Part shown: piece after piece, positions 52,960 to 63,027 of the stretch
Position numbering within the stretch: position 1 is the first letter of the stretch
How the letters are laid out: each line of letters begins with the position of its first letter
NCBI RefSeq assembly: GCF_048548695.1
Contig: NZ_JBLYIF010000005.1
DNA: 64,000 bases
Source: Neptuniibacter sp048548695
GTDB lineage: Bacteria; Pseudomonadota; Gammaproteobacteria; Pseudomonadales; Balneatricaceae
Reading direction: 5' to 3' (one strand)
Notes under the pieces: model-generated
Told to the model about the DNA's origin: nothing
Database searches by the model: none
The model's input: the letters and a program-made list of their open reading frames with translations, nothing else
Position numbers and translations under genes: made by a program

Positions 52960-54300
52960 CTAACCCAGCGGCTTGATAAATACCTTAGAGTTACGCTGCA
53001 GGTTATACATCGCTTTTTTGCCGTTTGGCAGCTGATCAATACTGCCCGGAACAAATCCATGCTCCAAAAACCAATGCGCGGTTTTGGTGGTCAGCACAAA
53101 CAGTGCGTTAATTCCCTGGCGCTTCGCCTGCTGTTCCAGTTGTTGCAGTAACTGATCGCCACGATTACCGCCTTTATACCCTTGCGCCACCACGACACAG
53201 GCCAGTTCCGCCATCTGCTGCTCTGGAAACGGGTAGAGTGCCGCACAGCCGATCACCGCTGAGTCACGTTCAACCAGCGTAAAGCGTTGAATTTCGTTTT
53301 CCAAAATCTCCCGTGAACGACGCACCAAGGTACCGTCTTGCTCCAAGGGCTGAATCAGCTCCAGAATTGCACCGACATCCTCAATAGAGGCCTGACGTAA
53401 CAGTTCATAGGATTCCGGCAGAACCATTGTGCCCGAGCCTTCCCGAGTAAACAGTTCCGCCAGCAGAGCACCATCCGTGCGGTAGCTGATCAGGTGGCAG
53501 CGTTTAACTCCAGCCCGGCAAGCTTTTACGGCGGCATCAAGATGTCGCGACAGCTCGGTATGCGGTTGCTCCGTGTCAGTCAGGGATGACAGATAGTTAG
53601 CCACCAGTCGCTCAGCCTTACGGGTCAGCAGTTCACTTCGCAGATTGTCATTGCTATCCATTACACCCGGTTGCTGACCAAACAGAATCAGCTTATCCGC
53701 CTGCAACGCTGATGCCGCACAGGTCGCAACATCTTCCACCGCCAGATTGAAGATCTCCCCAGTGGGGGAGTATCCTAGGTGCGACAGCAGCACAATATTG
53801 CCGTCATCCAGTTGCTGGCGGATACCTTTGGCATCCAACCGCCGCACCTCGCCAGTATGCGCCATATCAACCCCATCAAGCACACCCACCGGTCTGGCAG
53901 TAACAAAGTTACCGGAGACCACTTTAATTCTGGCACCGGCCATCGGCGTGTTGGGCAGGCCCAGAGACAAGCGTGCCTCTATCTCGGTGCGCACCACCGC
54001 CGCCGCTTCGATTACACAGCTCAGGGTGTCGACATCGGTAATCCGCAGATGGTGATGCAGACGTGAGGCGATCTGCTTCTGTTGCAAGCGTTGACTGATC
54101 TGTGGGCGGGCGCCATGCACCAGCACCAAGCGCACTCCCAAGCTATTCAGCAGGGCAATGTCATGTACGATGTTGGCGAAGTTATCATCCGCCACCGTTT
54201 CACCGTCCAGCATCAGCACAAAGGTATTGCCCCGATGCGCGTTAATGTAGGGTGACGAGTGGCGGAACCAATTCACATAGTCTTCTGTAGCCTTGTTCAC
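52960..54300 (-). CDS. argA: N-acetylglutamate synthase
   Basis: The 446-residue enzyme catalyses the first step of arginine synthesis. An amino-acid-kinase-like N-terminal domain (about 1-285; FVLMLDGETVADDNFANIVHDIALL, LVLVHGARPQI), the usual arginine feedback site, is fused to a GNAT acetyltransferase domain (about 300-440; AELACVVVAQGYKGGNRGDQLL). Length is as in ArgA of E. coli and Pseudomonas. The likely start is GTG at 54300. It lies 15 bp downstream of argE. Confidence 0.96.
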   Translation of the reverse strand: MNKATEDYVNWFRHSSPYINAHRGNTFVLMLDGETVADDNFANIVHDIALLNSLGVRLVLVHGARPQISQRLQQKQIASRLHHHLRITDVDTLSCVIEAAAVVRTEIEARLSLGLPNTPMAGARIKVVSGNFVTARPVGVLDGVDMAHTGEVRRLDAKGIRQQLDDGNIVLLSHLGYSPTGEIFNLAVEDVATCAASALQADKLILFGQQPGVMDSNDNLRSELLTRKAERLVANYLSSLTDTEQPHTELSRHLDAAVKACRAGVKRCHLISYRTDGALLAELFTREGSGTMVLPESYELLRQASIEDVGAILELIQPLEQDGTLVRRSREILENEIQRFTLVERDSAVIGCAALYPFPEQQMAELACVVVAQGYKGGNRGDQLLQQLEQQAKRQGINALFVLTTKTAHWFLEHGFVPGSIDQLPNGKKAMYNLQRNSKVFIKPLG

Positions 54301-54315
54301 TGCGGCTAAAACCTT

Positions 54316-55467
54316 TTACAGACAGTAAGTTGCAATCATTTTTTCCAATAGAGCCACTGTAGGCTGGATCTGACTAAAAGCCAAATATTCATCTGGCTGA
54401 TGCGCCTGATCAATACTGCCCGGACCCAGTACGATGGTATCCATACCCAGATCCTGCAGGAAGGGCGCCTCGGTGCCAAATGCCACCGACTGCGCCTGAT
54501 AGCCGGTCAGTTTCTCTGCCATACGTACCAGCTCAGAGTCTTTCTGGTTGGCAAAGGGCGGGATACCCGGGAACAGAGCCTCTGTCGTCAGCACCACACC
54601 ATATTGTTCTGCCAGCGGTTGCAGGCGACGACTGACATCCTCACGCAAATTCTCCAGGTTCATCCCCGGCAATGGCCGTAAATCATATTCCAGTTCACAA
54701 CGGGCACATATCCGGTTCGGATTATCGCCACCATGAATACAGCCCAGGTTCAGGGTCGGTTCTGCAATTTTGAAATCACTGTTACGAAAATCCTGCTGCA
54801 ACTGCTGGCGGAAACTCACCAGTTCGTTGAGTACCGCACGCATCGCCTCCAGGGCATTGGCTCCCAAAGAAGGATCAGACGAATGACCCGCGCGACCCTG
54901 GATTCGCACCGCTTCCATCATCATACCCTTGTGCATGTAGATGGGTTGCAGCGATGTAGGCTCACCGATGATGGCATAACGCGCCTTGGGTTTACCTGCT
55001 TCTGCCAACGCCCGGGCTCCACTCATGGAGCTTTCCTCGTCCGCGGTAGCCAGAATAATCAGCGGCTGCTGCAGTGTTTGATCTGTAAACTTGCGTGCCG
55101 CCTCAATGGCCAGCGGGAAAAAGCCTTTCATATCACAGGTGCCGAGACCGTAAAAACGATTATCTTTCTCAGTCAGGCGAAACGGATCACTGCCCCATAG
55201 CTCGGGGTTACAAGGCACCGTATCTGTATGCCCAGACAATACCAATCCGCCCGGGCCACTCCCCAGTGTGGCAATCAGGTTAGCTTTACCTGGTTGCCCT
55301 TCGATAGGCATCACTTCGGTCTGGAATCCCAAGCTACTCAGCCAACCTTCCAGCTTTTCAATCACCCCCAGATTGCTCTGATCCAGATCCGCACGGGTAC
55401 AGCTAATGGAAGGCGCAGCAATGAGCTCAGTGAGCATGGTCACCAGATTGGGGCAGGGGGCAGGCAT
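54316..55467 (-). CDS. argE: Acetylornithine deacetylase
   Basis: The 383-residue M20-family zinc hydrolase releases ornithine from N-acetylornithine. Metal-site motifs are LSGHTDTVP, GTCDMKGFF and ATADEESSMSGARAL, with the dimerisation-domain segment GRAGHSSDPSLGANAL. GAGG lies eight bases before the second Met at 55467, making it the likelier start than 55473. It forms a two-gene arginine operon with argA. Confidence 0.95.
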   Translation of the reverse strand: MPAPCPNLVTMLTELIAAPSISCTRADLDQSNLGVIEKLEGWLSSLGFQTEVMPIEGQPGKANLIATLGSGPGGLVLSGHTDTVPCNPELWGSDPFRLTEKDNRFYGLGTCDMKGFFPLAIEAARKFTDQTLQQPLIILATADEESSMSGARALAEAGKPKARYAIIGEPTSLQPIYMHKGMMMEAVRIQGRAGHSSDPSLGANALEAMRAVLNELVSFRQQLQQDFRNSDFKIAEPTLNLGCIHGGDNPNRICARCELEYDLRPLPGMNLENLREDVSRRLQPLAEQYGVVLTTEALFPGIPPFANQKDSELVRMAEKLTGYQAQSVAFGTEAPFLQDLGMDTIVLGPGSIDQAHQPDEYLAFSQIQPTVALLEKMIATYCL

Positions 55468-55598
55468 ACACATATCCTCTTAATTAAAGCCTGGACTCAT
55501 TGTGACAGTTTGCCGAAAAATATCTATCAGTCGGGACACATTCAGCCCCAGGCTTGCGGTAGACTTAGGCAAAAACCAAGATCTGATAAGTATCATTC

Positions 55599-56576
55599 AT
55601 GGCATTGGAAATTGAACTTAAACTAAGCCTGCAGCCTCAGCATGTTGCAGACCTGCTGCGCCACCCTCGGCTAGCTGCCTCTGACGTACAAAACCAGGGC
55701 AGCCGCACGCTGGAAAACACCTACTACGATACCCCGCAACAAACCTTGCGCCAGCAGCGTGCCGCGCTGCGTATTCGCAATAAGGGGGGGCAGTATATTC
55801 AAACCCTGAAAGGAGGCGGGCAGGCCAGTGGGGGCATGCACACCCGTCAAGAGTTTGAATGGTCACTCCGTTCTGCTGAGGTAGATCTAGCCCTACTGCA
55901 AAACACCAGCCTGAGTTCAAACCTGCCACTCGAGTCACTGGCCGATCAACTACAGCCGGTATTTCGAACTGACTTTAGCCGTCAAACCTGGTTGCTCACT
56001 CGCCCTGCAACGCCGCCAGCACTGCAGATAGAGATCGCCCTGGATCAGGGTGATATTACCGTGCCAGGGCAGGCTCGAGCCGGTCACGACCAGATCTGCG
56101 AGCTTGAACTGGAGCTTATGCAGGGAGAGCCTGAGCAACTGATTGCACTGGGACTGGAGCTGGCCCGGGATATTCCGCTGCTGGTTAATGACGTCAGTAA
56201 AGCACAACGGGGCTACCGCTTAATGCATCCAGAGCTGCTGCAAATCACACCACCCGCCACGGGCAACTTATCGCCACAGCAACAGGTTCAGCCGCGACTG
56301 TCGTACTGGCTACGCTGCGTTGAAGGCTGGCAGTTCAGTCAACAGACAAACCTGCTTGAGCAGGCAGCCGAAGCCTTCTGTGAGCTGCACAATACCTGCT
56401 GTGCGTTACCAGAAATGTTACCAGAGCCAATCCAGCACTTATTCAATCGGCTACACCCGGCCTGCGCCACAGCGGATACCGAGGCGTTTAGTAAACAATT
56501 AGAAACCACCAACCCCGGGTTACTCTGCCTGTTGTTGCTGCAATGGTTACGGACCAAAGAGACAACAACTGCTTGA
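55599..56576 (+). CDS. CYTH-domain triphosphatase-like protein (YgiF-related)
   Basis: The 325-residue protein begins with the CYTH hallmark ExExK (EIELK at residues 4-8) and continues with the beta-strand repeats of a triphosphate tunnel enzyme (AALRIRNKGGQYIQTLKG, ICELELELMQGEP). Relatives such as E. coli YgiF hydrolyse inorganic triphosphate. The C-terminal 110 residues are short for a full CHAD domain. It is followed by glnE, as ygiF is in E. coli, which supports orthology. Confidence 0.88.
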   Translation: MALEIELKLSLQPQHVADLLRHPRLAASDVQNQGSRTLENTYYDTPQQTLRQQRAALRIRNKGGQYIQTLKGGGQASGGMHTRQEFEWSLRSAEVDLALLQNTSLSSNLPLESLADQLQPVFRTDFSRQTWLLTRPATPPALQIEIALDQGDITVPGQARAGHDQICELELELMQGEPEQLIALGLELARDIPLLVNDVSKAQRGYRLMHPELLQITPPATGNLSPQQQVQPRLSYWLRCVEGWQFSQQTNLLEQAAEAFCELHNTCCALPEMLPEPIQHLFNRLHPACATADTEAFSKQLETTNPGLLCLLLLQWLRTKETTTA

Positions 56577-56642
56577 TCCAGAACAGTGTCGAAACTGTTC
56601 GCAACCACTAGACTGAAATACTCTCTTCGTCAGGAGTTTGCC

Positions 56643-59543
56643 ATGCACTTGCCCGACCTTTCAGCCCTTCCTGAATCCCTGCAGCCGATATTGGAACAGC
56701 AATGGCAATCGCTACAGGAGAATGTGACAGCCATCACCACAGCAGCAGACAGTGGATGGCAGGAGCAGTTGAAACGGGTGCTGGTAGGCAGTGACTATGT
56801 TGCAGAACAATTACAGCGGCGACCACAGCTACTGGAAGAGCTGATCAGCAGTGGCGACCTGCTCCGGCATTATGCTGCCGACGATTATATAAACACCCTT
56901 GGCCAACGCCTCAGCAGTGCCGAGGATGAAGCTTCTCTGCACCGCGAGTTACGCCGTTTCAGGCAAAGAGAGCAGGTGCGGCTGATCTGGCGCGACCTGT
57001 GCCGACTAAATGATATGCAGGCCACCACCCGGGAATTGTCCTGGCTGGCAGACACCTGTATTGATCAGGCCCTGCAGTGGCTGTACCGGGACGCCTGCAA
57101 ACGCTGGGGTACTCCCTATGGCATCGTTAACGACGGCAGCAAGCAACCACAGCAACTGGTCGTTCTGGGTATGGGCAAGCTTGGTGCTAACGAACTTAAC
57201 CTATCTTCTGATATTGACCTCATCTTTGTATACCCGGAGAAAGGAGCGACCGAAGGGGCTCACCGCACCCTGGAGAATCAAGATTTCTTTATCCGGCTGG
57301 GTAAAAAACTGATCCAGGCATTGGATAACCAAACCATTGACGGCTTTGTATTCCGGGTTGATATGCGACTGCGCCCGTTCGGTTCTGCTGGCCCGCTGGC
57401 TATCAGCTTCGATGCCATGGAGGGTTATTACCAAGAGCATGGCCGCGAATGGGAACGCTACGCCATGATCAAAGCCCGTGTGGTTGCAGGTGACCAGCAG
57501 GAAGGGCAGAACCTGATGCAGATCCTGCGACCGTTCGTGTACCGCAAATACATTGACTTCAGTGTCTTCGACTCGCTGCGGGAAATGAAAGAGATGATCA
57601 GTCGCGAGGTACGTCGCAAGGGACTGGACCACAACGTCAAACTGGGTGCCGGTGGCATCCGCGAAGTTGAGTTTATCGTGCAGGTATTCCAGTTACTCAG
57701 AGGCGGCCGCGACCAGCGGTTGCAGAGCCGTGAACTCTGCCTGGTGCTGCCAAATCTGCCCGAGTGGGTCGGCATGCCCGCACAGGCCGCCGAAGAGCTA
57801 ATGTCCGCATATATTTTCCTGCGTAATACAGAACATGCCATTCAGGCTCAGGCGGACAAGCAGACCCAGGAGCTACCTGTTGACGAGTCCGCCAAAAATC
57901 GTTTGGCTTTCAGCATGGGATATACAACCTGGCCTGAATTTCATGCTGATTTAACGATGCATAGAGAAAATGTAAGTATTCACTTCAAGGCTCTAATCAG
58001 TGATGGCGCAGATAACGATGAGGAACAAAAGAGTAACTGCAACCAACAGGCCTGGCTAAGCCTGTGGAACGATGAGCTGACCGCTGAGCAGGCAGAAGAC
58101 GCCCTGCAAAATATTGGGTTTGACGACCCGCAACAGGCCTGGAAGCTGTTAAATGATCTGCGCCAGAGCCGCCAGATGCAGATGCTGCAACAGATAGCCA
58201 AAGAGCGTTTTCTTGCCCTTTTCCCCCTGCTCATGCATGAGGTTTGCCAGACCCATAACCGTACTGAAACCCTGACTCGGGTATTTCAACTGGTACAGGC
58301 GGTACTGCGTCGTTCCTCCTATCTGGTCTTGCTCTCAGAAAACCCATCCGCCCTGCAACAACTGGTGCGGCTATGCTCGGCATCCTCCTGGTTCGCGGAA
58401 AAGCTGGCACAACAGCCAATTTTGCTGGACGAGTTGATTGACAGCCGAACCCTGTACCACCTGCCCGACACCCAGCAACTGCGCAATGAACTGCGCCAGC
58501 AACTGCTGCGGATTCCAGAAGATGATACTGAACAATTAATGGATGCGCTGCGTTACTTCAAAAACGCCCACCTGCTGAAAGTGGCCGCCAGCGAAATCAC
58601 CGGCGCGTTGCCCTTAATGAAAGTCAGTGATTATCTGACCTGGACCGCAGAGGTGATTCTGCAGGCAGTACTGCAGATGGCATGGCGCATCATGACCGAA
58701 AAACATGGCCTGCCGCAGAAGTCTCCCGGGCAGCCGTGTGATCCGGACTTTATCATTGTTGGCTACGGCAAAATGGGAGGGATTGAGCTTTCCTATGGTT
58801 CTGACCTGGACCTGGTGTTTATTCATGCTGCCGATCCAAACCTGCACACCGACGGTGAGAAGTCGCTGGTGAACTCAGTATTTTTCACCCGGCTGGGTCA
58901 GAAAATCATCCATATCCTCAATACCCTGACCACCTCTGGCCAACTCTACGAAGTCGATATGCGTCTGCGCCCCTCCGGCAACGCCGGCCTGCTGGTATCC
59001 TCGCTTACGGCATTTGAACGCTACCAGAATACAGATGCCTGGACCTGGGAACATCAGGCGTTGGTGCGGGCCCGGGTTATCGCGGGGGACCCTCAGCTGA
59101 AACAAAAGTTTGAGGCGGTGCGTAGCAGCCTGCTGAGCCAACCCCGGGACAAGGCAGCTCTGCGCCAAGAAGTCGTGGAGATGCGCAATAAGATGCTGCA
59201 ACACCTGGGCAGCAAAAAAGACAGCCAGTTTGACCTGAAGCACGATCGCGGCGGCATTGTCGATATCGAATTCCTGGTGCAATACACAGTTCTGGCCAAT
59301 GCGGCCAACGACCCTTCACTGCTAACTTACACCGATAATATTCGTATTCTTGATTGTGCCGAAGCCAGTGGACTGCTGTCACCGCAAGATGCCGATCAGC
59401 TGCGCGAAGCCTATAAGGCGTTCCGTTCCGCCGGACACCAGCAGGCCTTAAAAGAACAGTCCGGCGTGCTTGAAGCACATGAGTTGTCAGACCTGCGCGA
59501 CGCAGTTGCTGCTCTTTGGCAGCAACACATGGAACCCGGTTAG
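56643..59543 (+). CDS. glnE: Glutamine synthetase adenylyltransferase/deadenylase
   Basis: The 966-residue regulator adds or removes AMP on glutamine synthetase according to PII and glutamine. Both nucleotidyltransferase halves are present with active-site motifs: LGMGKLGANELNLSSDIDL (deadenylase half, near 180) and VGYGKMGGIELSYGSDLDL (adenylase half, near 700). Each is followed by its helical domain. CAGGAG is just upstream of the ATG at 56643. Length is normal. Confidence 0.97.
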   Translation: MHLPDLSALPESLQPILEQQWQSLQENVTAITTAADSGWQEQLKRVLVGSDYVAEQLQRRPQLLEELISSGDLLRHYAADDYINTLGQRLSSAEDEASLHRELRRFRQREQVRLIWRDLCRLNDMQATTRELSWLADTCIDQALQWLYRDACKRWGTPYGIVNDGSKQPQQLVVLGMGKLGANELNLSSDIDLIFVYPEKGATEGAHRTLENQDFFIRLGKKLIQALDNQTIDGFVFRVDMRLRPFGSAGPLAISFDAMEGYYQEHGREWERYAMIKARVVAGDQQEGQNLMQILRPFVYRKYIDFSVFDSLREMKEMISREVRRKGLDHNVKLGAGGIREVEFIVQVFQLLRGGRDQRLQSRELCLVLPNLPEWVGMPAQAAEELMSAYIFLRNTEHAIQAQADKQTQELPVDESAKNRLAFSMGYTTWPEFHADLTMHRENVSIHFKALISDGADNDEEQKSNCNQQAWLSLWNDELTAEQAEDALQNIGFDDPQQAWKLLNDLRQSRQMQMLQQIAKERFLALFPLLMHEVCQTHNRTETLTRVFQLVQAVLRRSSYLVLLSENPSALQQLVRLCSASSWFAEKLAQQPILLDELIDSRTLYHLPDTQQLRNELRQQLLRIPEDDTEQLMDALRYFKNAHLLKVAASEITGALPLMKVSDYLTWTAEVILQAVLQMAWRIMTEKHGLPQKSPGQPCDPDFIIVGYGKMGGIELSYGSDLDLVFIHAADPNLHTDGEKSLVNSVFFTRLGQKIIHILNTLTTSGQLYEVDMRLRPSGNAGLLVSSLTAFERYQNTDAWTWEHQALVRARVIAGDPQLKQKFEAVRSSLLSQPRDKAALRQEVVEMRNKMLQHLGSKKDSQFDLKHDRGGIVDIEFLVQYTVLANAANDPSLLTYTDNIRILDCAEASGLLSPQDADQLREAYKAFRSAGHQQALKEQSGVLEAHELSDLRDAVAALWQQHMEPG

Positions 59544-59787
59544 CGTCGCTCTAAGGTGAGATAGGCGTCCCGATGGCCGCGGCCCGCAATAGCGGCCAAA
59601 TGTGGGACTTGAAAAAGCCGATTTTCAGCACAACTTTTGCTGTTGAAAAAATGACAATTTGGTCATCTCGGACTATGCTTGCAGGGTGATTGTAAGGCGA
59701 TCCCCTAGCATTTCGCTTCCAGTACGCTGCACTTCTTCTTTGACCCGTAATTTGTATGGACACATCTGTGAGCATGGCTGCTGAAAG

Positions 59788-60516
59788 ATGAAATATATTG
59801 CATATAGACGACTCTCAGGCGCGGAAGCGTTTGACTCCAAAGCGACAATGTTTGCTGCTATCAGTGATGCCCCTGAGGGGGACTACTTCCTGAAAGTGTT
59901 TCAGGTAGAGATTCAGCATGACCAATTGTTTGCACAGCTAATGGCCAGCTTTCCCCACCTGTTCAGCACCATGATGTCCTGGGAAATGAACCACCGGGAC
60001 TGGTATACAAGTTTTGAGGTTCATTCTTCCCGGGCGTTAAACCGCACCATTCAGCTGATGTTTGACAGTTTCAACGTCAATGTACTGACGCTGATCTCTT
60101 TCTCGGGTCATATACGGGTAGTCAATGAACGGCCGCTGGGCAGAATCAGTGACTTTCCGACCCAGCAGGTCGTGTACTCGGCCGCTTTTCCCCGACTGCC
60201 GGAACAACCAGACTCGAACGCGCCGTCTAAACAACTACAAATGCGCCTCTATACCTTACGTCGAGATATTCATGCCGACGACAGTCAGGTCAGCATACCT
60301 AACGAAATTCTTACGCGCCTGAATACCAAAACCAAGGTAGAACTCATCAATATGATTCGTCTTGGCAGCTTTGAACTCGATCAGCTAAAGCGACTGCTTA
60401 ACGAGCACCAGAGCAGGCCCATCTCAGAGCAAGATATTGCGGCACTGTTCCAGTGGTTGCAGCAATCAGCCTCCGTGCTGTCAACTGCCACTAAAGAACA
60501 TAAAAACGGACGCTAG
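59788..60516 (+). CDS. Uncharacterised 242-residue protein
   Basis: I do not recognise a family. The sequence has no signal peptide or membrane segment, so it is probably cytoplasmic. The N-terminal 150 residues look like a mixed alpha/beta domain (SGAEAFDSKATMFAAISDAP, SWEMNHRDWYTSFEVHSS). The C-terminal part is helical (NTKTKVELINMIRLGSFELDQLKRLLNEH). It lies alone between glnE and ilvE, ending at a shared terminator. The 244 bp upstream contain no recognisable site other than AT-rich, promoter-like sequence. Confidence 0.7.
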   Translation: MKYIAYRRLSGAEAFDSKATMFAAISDAPEGDYFLKVFQVEIQHDQLFAQLMASFPHLFSTMMSWEMNHRDWYTSFEVHSSRALNRTIQLMFDSFNVNVLTLISFSGHIRVVNERPLGRISDFPTQQVVYSAAFPRLPEQPDSNAPSKQLQMRLYTLRRDIHADDSQVSIPNEILTRLNTKTKVELINMIRLGSFELDQLKRLLNEHQSRPISEQDIAALFQWLQQSASVLSTATKEHKNGR

Positions 60517-60521
60517 AAACA

Positions 60522-60549
60522 ATAAAGCCCTGTCTAAACAGGGCTTTAT
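60522..60549. terminator. Bidirectional terminator between the orphan gene and ilvE
   Basis: Twelve-base arms ATAAAGCCCTGT/ACAGGGCTTTAT with a four-base loop, located between two convergent genes. Confidence 0.92.
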
Positions 60550-60569
60550 GTTGAGCGTTGCCAGTATGA

Positions 60570-61568
60570 TTACACTTCTGTCAGCCAGCCATGGCGATCT
60601 TCCGCTTTACCCCACTGAATATCATTCAGTGCTTTACGCAGCTTCAGGGTGGTAGCGCCGACACCACCATCACCGACGGTGTATTCCTTATCGTGATAGA
60701 TCAGCTTGCCCACTGGTGCCAGTACCGCTGCGGTACCGGACAAAGCAGCCTCACAACCAGGCTTGGCAGCCCGCTCAAGCAATTCTTCTACTGAGATATT
60801 ACGCTCTGACACCGTCATGCCCATGTCACGCGCAAGGGTGAGGATGGAGTCACGTGTAATGCCATGCAAAAAGCTCTCATCCAGTCCTTTGGTGATCAAT
60901 TCATTGCCATCAATCAGCAGGAAGTTGGCAGCGCCGGTTTCCTGAATATCGCCATCCGGGCAGAACAGCACCTGATCAACATTATATTTCGCCTTAGCGC
61001 GCAGGGTTGGGCGTAAAGCACTGGCGTAATTACCACCGGACTTGATCATGCCATTATGCGGCGCGCAGCGCAGACCATCATCTTCCACCAGCAAACTTAA
61101 CGGTCTGTCACCCCCGGCAAAATAATCACCCACCGGAGACAGCAAGATATACAGGCACGAGGTCAGGGATGGCGCAGCAGCCTTACCAATAGCCGGTTCC
61201 GTACCAAAGTGCGTCGGGCGGATATACATCGAACCCGGCGGAGCCGGCACATCGGCGGCAAATCGTTTTACCACATCACGGATCATGCTGGTGACCTGCG
61301 ACTGATCAATTTCTGGCAGTGACAATAACTGACTGCTCTGGGACAGGCGGGCTACATTGCGGTCTATACGGAAGATTTTGACGCTGCCATCATCATGCCG
61401 AAACGCTTTCAGGCCTTCAAAACAAGTGCTGGAGTAGTGCAGCACATGAGCTCCCGGATGCAGCTGCATGCTATCGCTTGGCACCATCTCAGGCGCACTC
61501 CAGGCCGAACCATCAAACCAAGAGATTGCCATTTCAGGCATAAATACGGTACCAAATGCAGTTGCCAT
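60570..61568 (-). CDS. ilvE: Branched-chain amino acid aminotransferase
   Basis: The 332-residue PLP enzyme transaminates Val, Leu and Ile. It starts with the BCAT pattern SWFDGSAWSAPEMVPSD and contains the PLP Lys in GMIKSGGNYASALRPTLRAKAKYNVDQVLFC, where the catalytic Lys is within KAKYNVDQVLF. ETGAANFLLIDG and the terminal GDGGVGATTLKL are also typical. AGGAAGG precedes the ATG. The closest match by pattern is the longer BCAT type rather than E. coli IlvE. Confidence 0.93.
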   Translation of the reverse strand: MATAFGTVFMPEMAISWFDGSAWSAPEMVPSDSMQLHPGAHVLHYSSTCFEGLKAFRHDDGSVKIFRIDRNVARLSQSSQLLSLPEIDQSQVTSMIRDVVKRFAADVPAPPGSMYIRPTHFGTEPAIGKAAAPSLTSCLYILLSPVGDYFAGGDRPLSLLVEDDGLRCAPHNGMIKSGGNYASALRPTLRAKAKYNVDQVLFCPDGDIQETGAANFLLIDGNELITKGLDESFLHGITRDSILTLARDMGMTVSERNISVEELLERAAKPGCEAALSGTAAVLAPVGKLIYHDKEYTVGDGGVGATTLKLRKALNDIQWGKAEDRHGWLTEV

Positions 61569-61924
61569 TTCACCTTCCTAACAGTTATGACCGCTCTGAA
61601 CGGTTTTCGGTCATGCGCGCAGAGTTCAAATAAGGGCAACATTGTAATCAGCCGGTTACTAAAATGGAATGACCCTGCTGCTGTGAAATCCGCATAATAG
61701 GTGGATTCAGCCGCCAAATAACCACCTGACCGACAGCAAATCCACTCTGCTTAATGAACTTCAGATCTATTCACCAGACCAAACAGCAGACGACGCATGA
61801 ATCAGGCGATTCATCGAGTTGCCGATCCAAGCCCAAGCGGCTAATGTGCCCACACCCATTCAGTTAATTCGCAAGACCATGACAGTGTCTTGCAGGGAAG
61901 GGCCGTCTATCCTGAGGTGTCAAA
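61569..61924. other. Divergent promoter region of ilvE and msrBA
   Basis: This 356-bp interval lies between divergent genes. A perfect inverted repeat GCAAGAC/GTCTTGC at 61871-61893, 32 bp before the msr start codon, is the only clear structure and could be an operator for the fused reductase gene. Nothing else is recognisable. Confidence 0.4.
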
Positions 61925-62791
61925 ATGACCTATAAAAAACTCACTCCAGAAGAAACACATATCATCATTAACAAAGGCACCGAACGCCCTTTTACCGGCA
62001 AATATAACGACTTTTTTGCCACCGGCGTTTATACCTGCAAACAATGCGGTACACCGCTGTATCGTTCTGAAGACAAGTTCCCATCCCACTGCGGCTGGCC
62101 CAGCTTTGATGATGAGATCCCCGGCGCTATCCGTCATGAAGCCGATGCCGATGGACGACGCACTGAAATTCTCTGTGCCAACTGTGGCGGACATCTGGGC
62201 CATGTCTTTGACGGCGAGATGTTAACTGCCAAAAATACCCGTCACTGTGTCAATTCTGTCTCTATGAATTTTATCAGTGCCGAGCAGCATGCTGCCGCTG
62301 AAGGCACCACACTGCAAAAAGCCTATTTCGCCGGGGGTTGCTTTTGGGGCGTAGAGCACTTGCTACAACAACAGCCTGGAGTCACCGCTGTCACCTCGGG
62401 TTATATGGGGGGCAAACTGCCCAACCCCAGCTATGAAGAAGTCTGCAGTAAAACCACCGGACATATAGAGACCGTCGAAGTACTTTATGATGCCAGCGTG
62501 GTCAGCTATGAAGCACTGGCCAAGCTGTTCTTCGAGATTCACGACCCCACCCAAGCCGATGGTCAGGGCCCTGATCTAGGCCCACAGTATGCCTCTGCGA
62601 TCTTCTGTAATGACGATAAAGAGCAGCAAACTGCCGAACAACTGATCAAACAACTGCAACAGAAAGGTTTTGATGTCGTCACCCAGCTATTACCTATGTG
62701 CACTTTCTGGCCAGCTGAGCCCTACCATCAGGGTTACTACGCAAAAACTGGCCGGGCACCTTACTGTCACCGTTACCAGAAGCGTTTTTGA
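61925..62791 (+). CDS. Fused methionine sulfoxide reductase MsrB-MsrA
   Basis: The 288-residue fusion repairs both stereoisomers of Met sulfoxide. The N-terminal MsrB domain (about 1-125) has zinc CxxC pairs (CKQC, CANC) and the catalytic Cys in RHCVNSVSMNF. The C-terminal MsrA domain (about 132-288) has the catalytic motif AGGCFWGVEHL with GYMGG and GHIETVEV. The order B then A is the less common arrangement (PilB-type proteins are A then B). No signal peptide is present, so it acts in the cytoplasm. GAGG lies seven bases before the ATG. Confidence 0.95.
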   Translation: MTYKKLTPEETHIIINKGTERPFTGKYNDFFATGVYTCKQCGTPLYRSEDKFPSHCGWPSFDDEIPGAIRHEADADGRRTEILCANCGGHLGHVFDGEMLTAKNTRHCVNSVSMNFISAEQHAAAEGTTLQKAYFAGGCFWGVEHLLQQQPGVTAVTSGYMGGKLPNPSYEEVCSKTTGHIETVEVLYDASVVSYEALAKLFFEIHDPTQADGQGPDLGPQYASAIFCNDDKEQQTAEQLIKQLQQKGFDVVTQLLPMCTFWPAEPYHQGYYAKTGRAPYCHRYQKRF

Positions 62792-62876
62792 TGCCATATA
62801 TAGCATAAATCATCGCCATATACGGCGATGCACAAAAAAACACCAAGATCACAGTTTATTCGAAGTTTCCCCAAAT

Positions 62877-62900
62877 AAGCCGGACGATAACGGCTTTTTT
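62877..62900 (+). terminator. Terminator after the Msr fusion gene
   Basis: Arms AAGCCG/CGGCTT with an eight-base loop followed by TTTT, nested within CCCCAAA/TTTGGGG-type outer pairing. A second hairpin CATCGCC/GGCGATG at 62811-62830 lies just upstream. Confidence 0.75.
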
Positions 62901-63027
62901 GGGGAATATACATAACGTTCCCTCGCTCGAAAAACAACTTATCGGTAATTTATAGTTGCCATTTTGCAGACGCAGCATTATGGTCAAAAAGTAATCTCTG
63001 TAGTTTACTAGAGGTAGGGAGGTCGCT

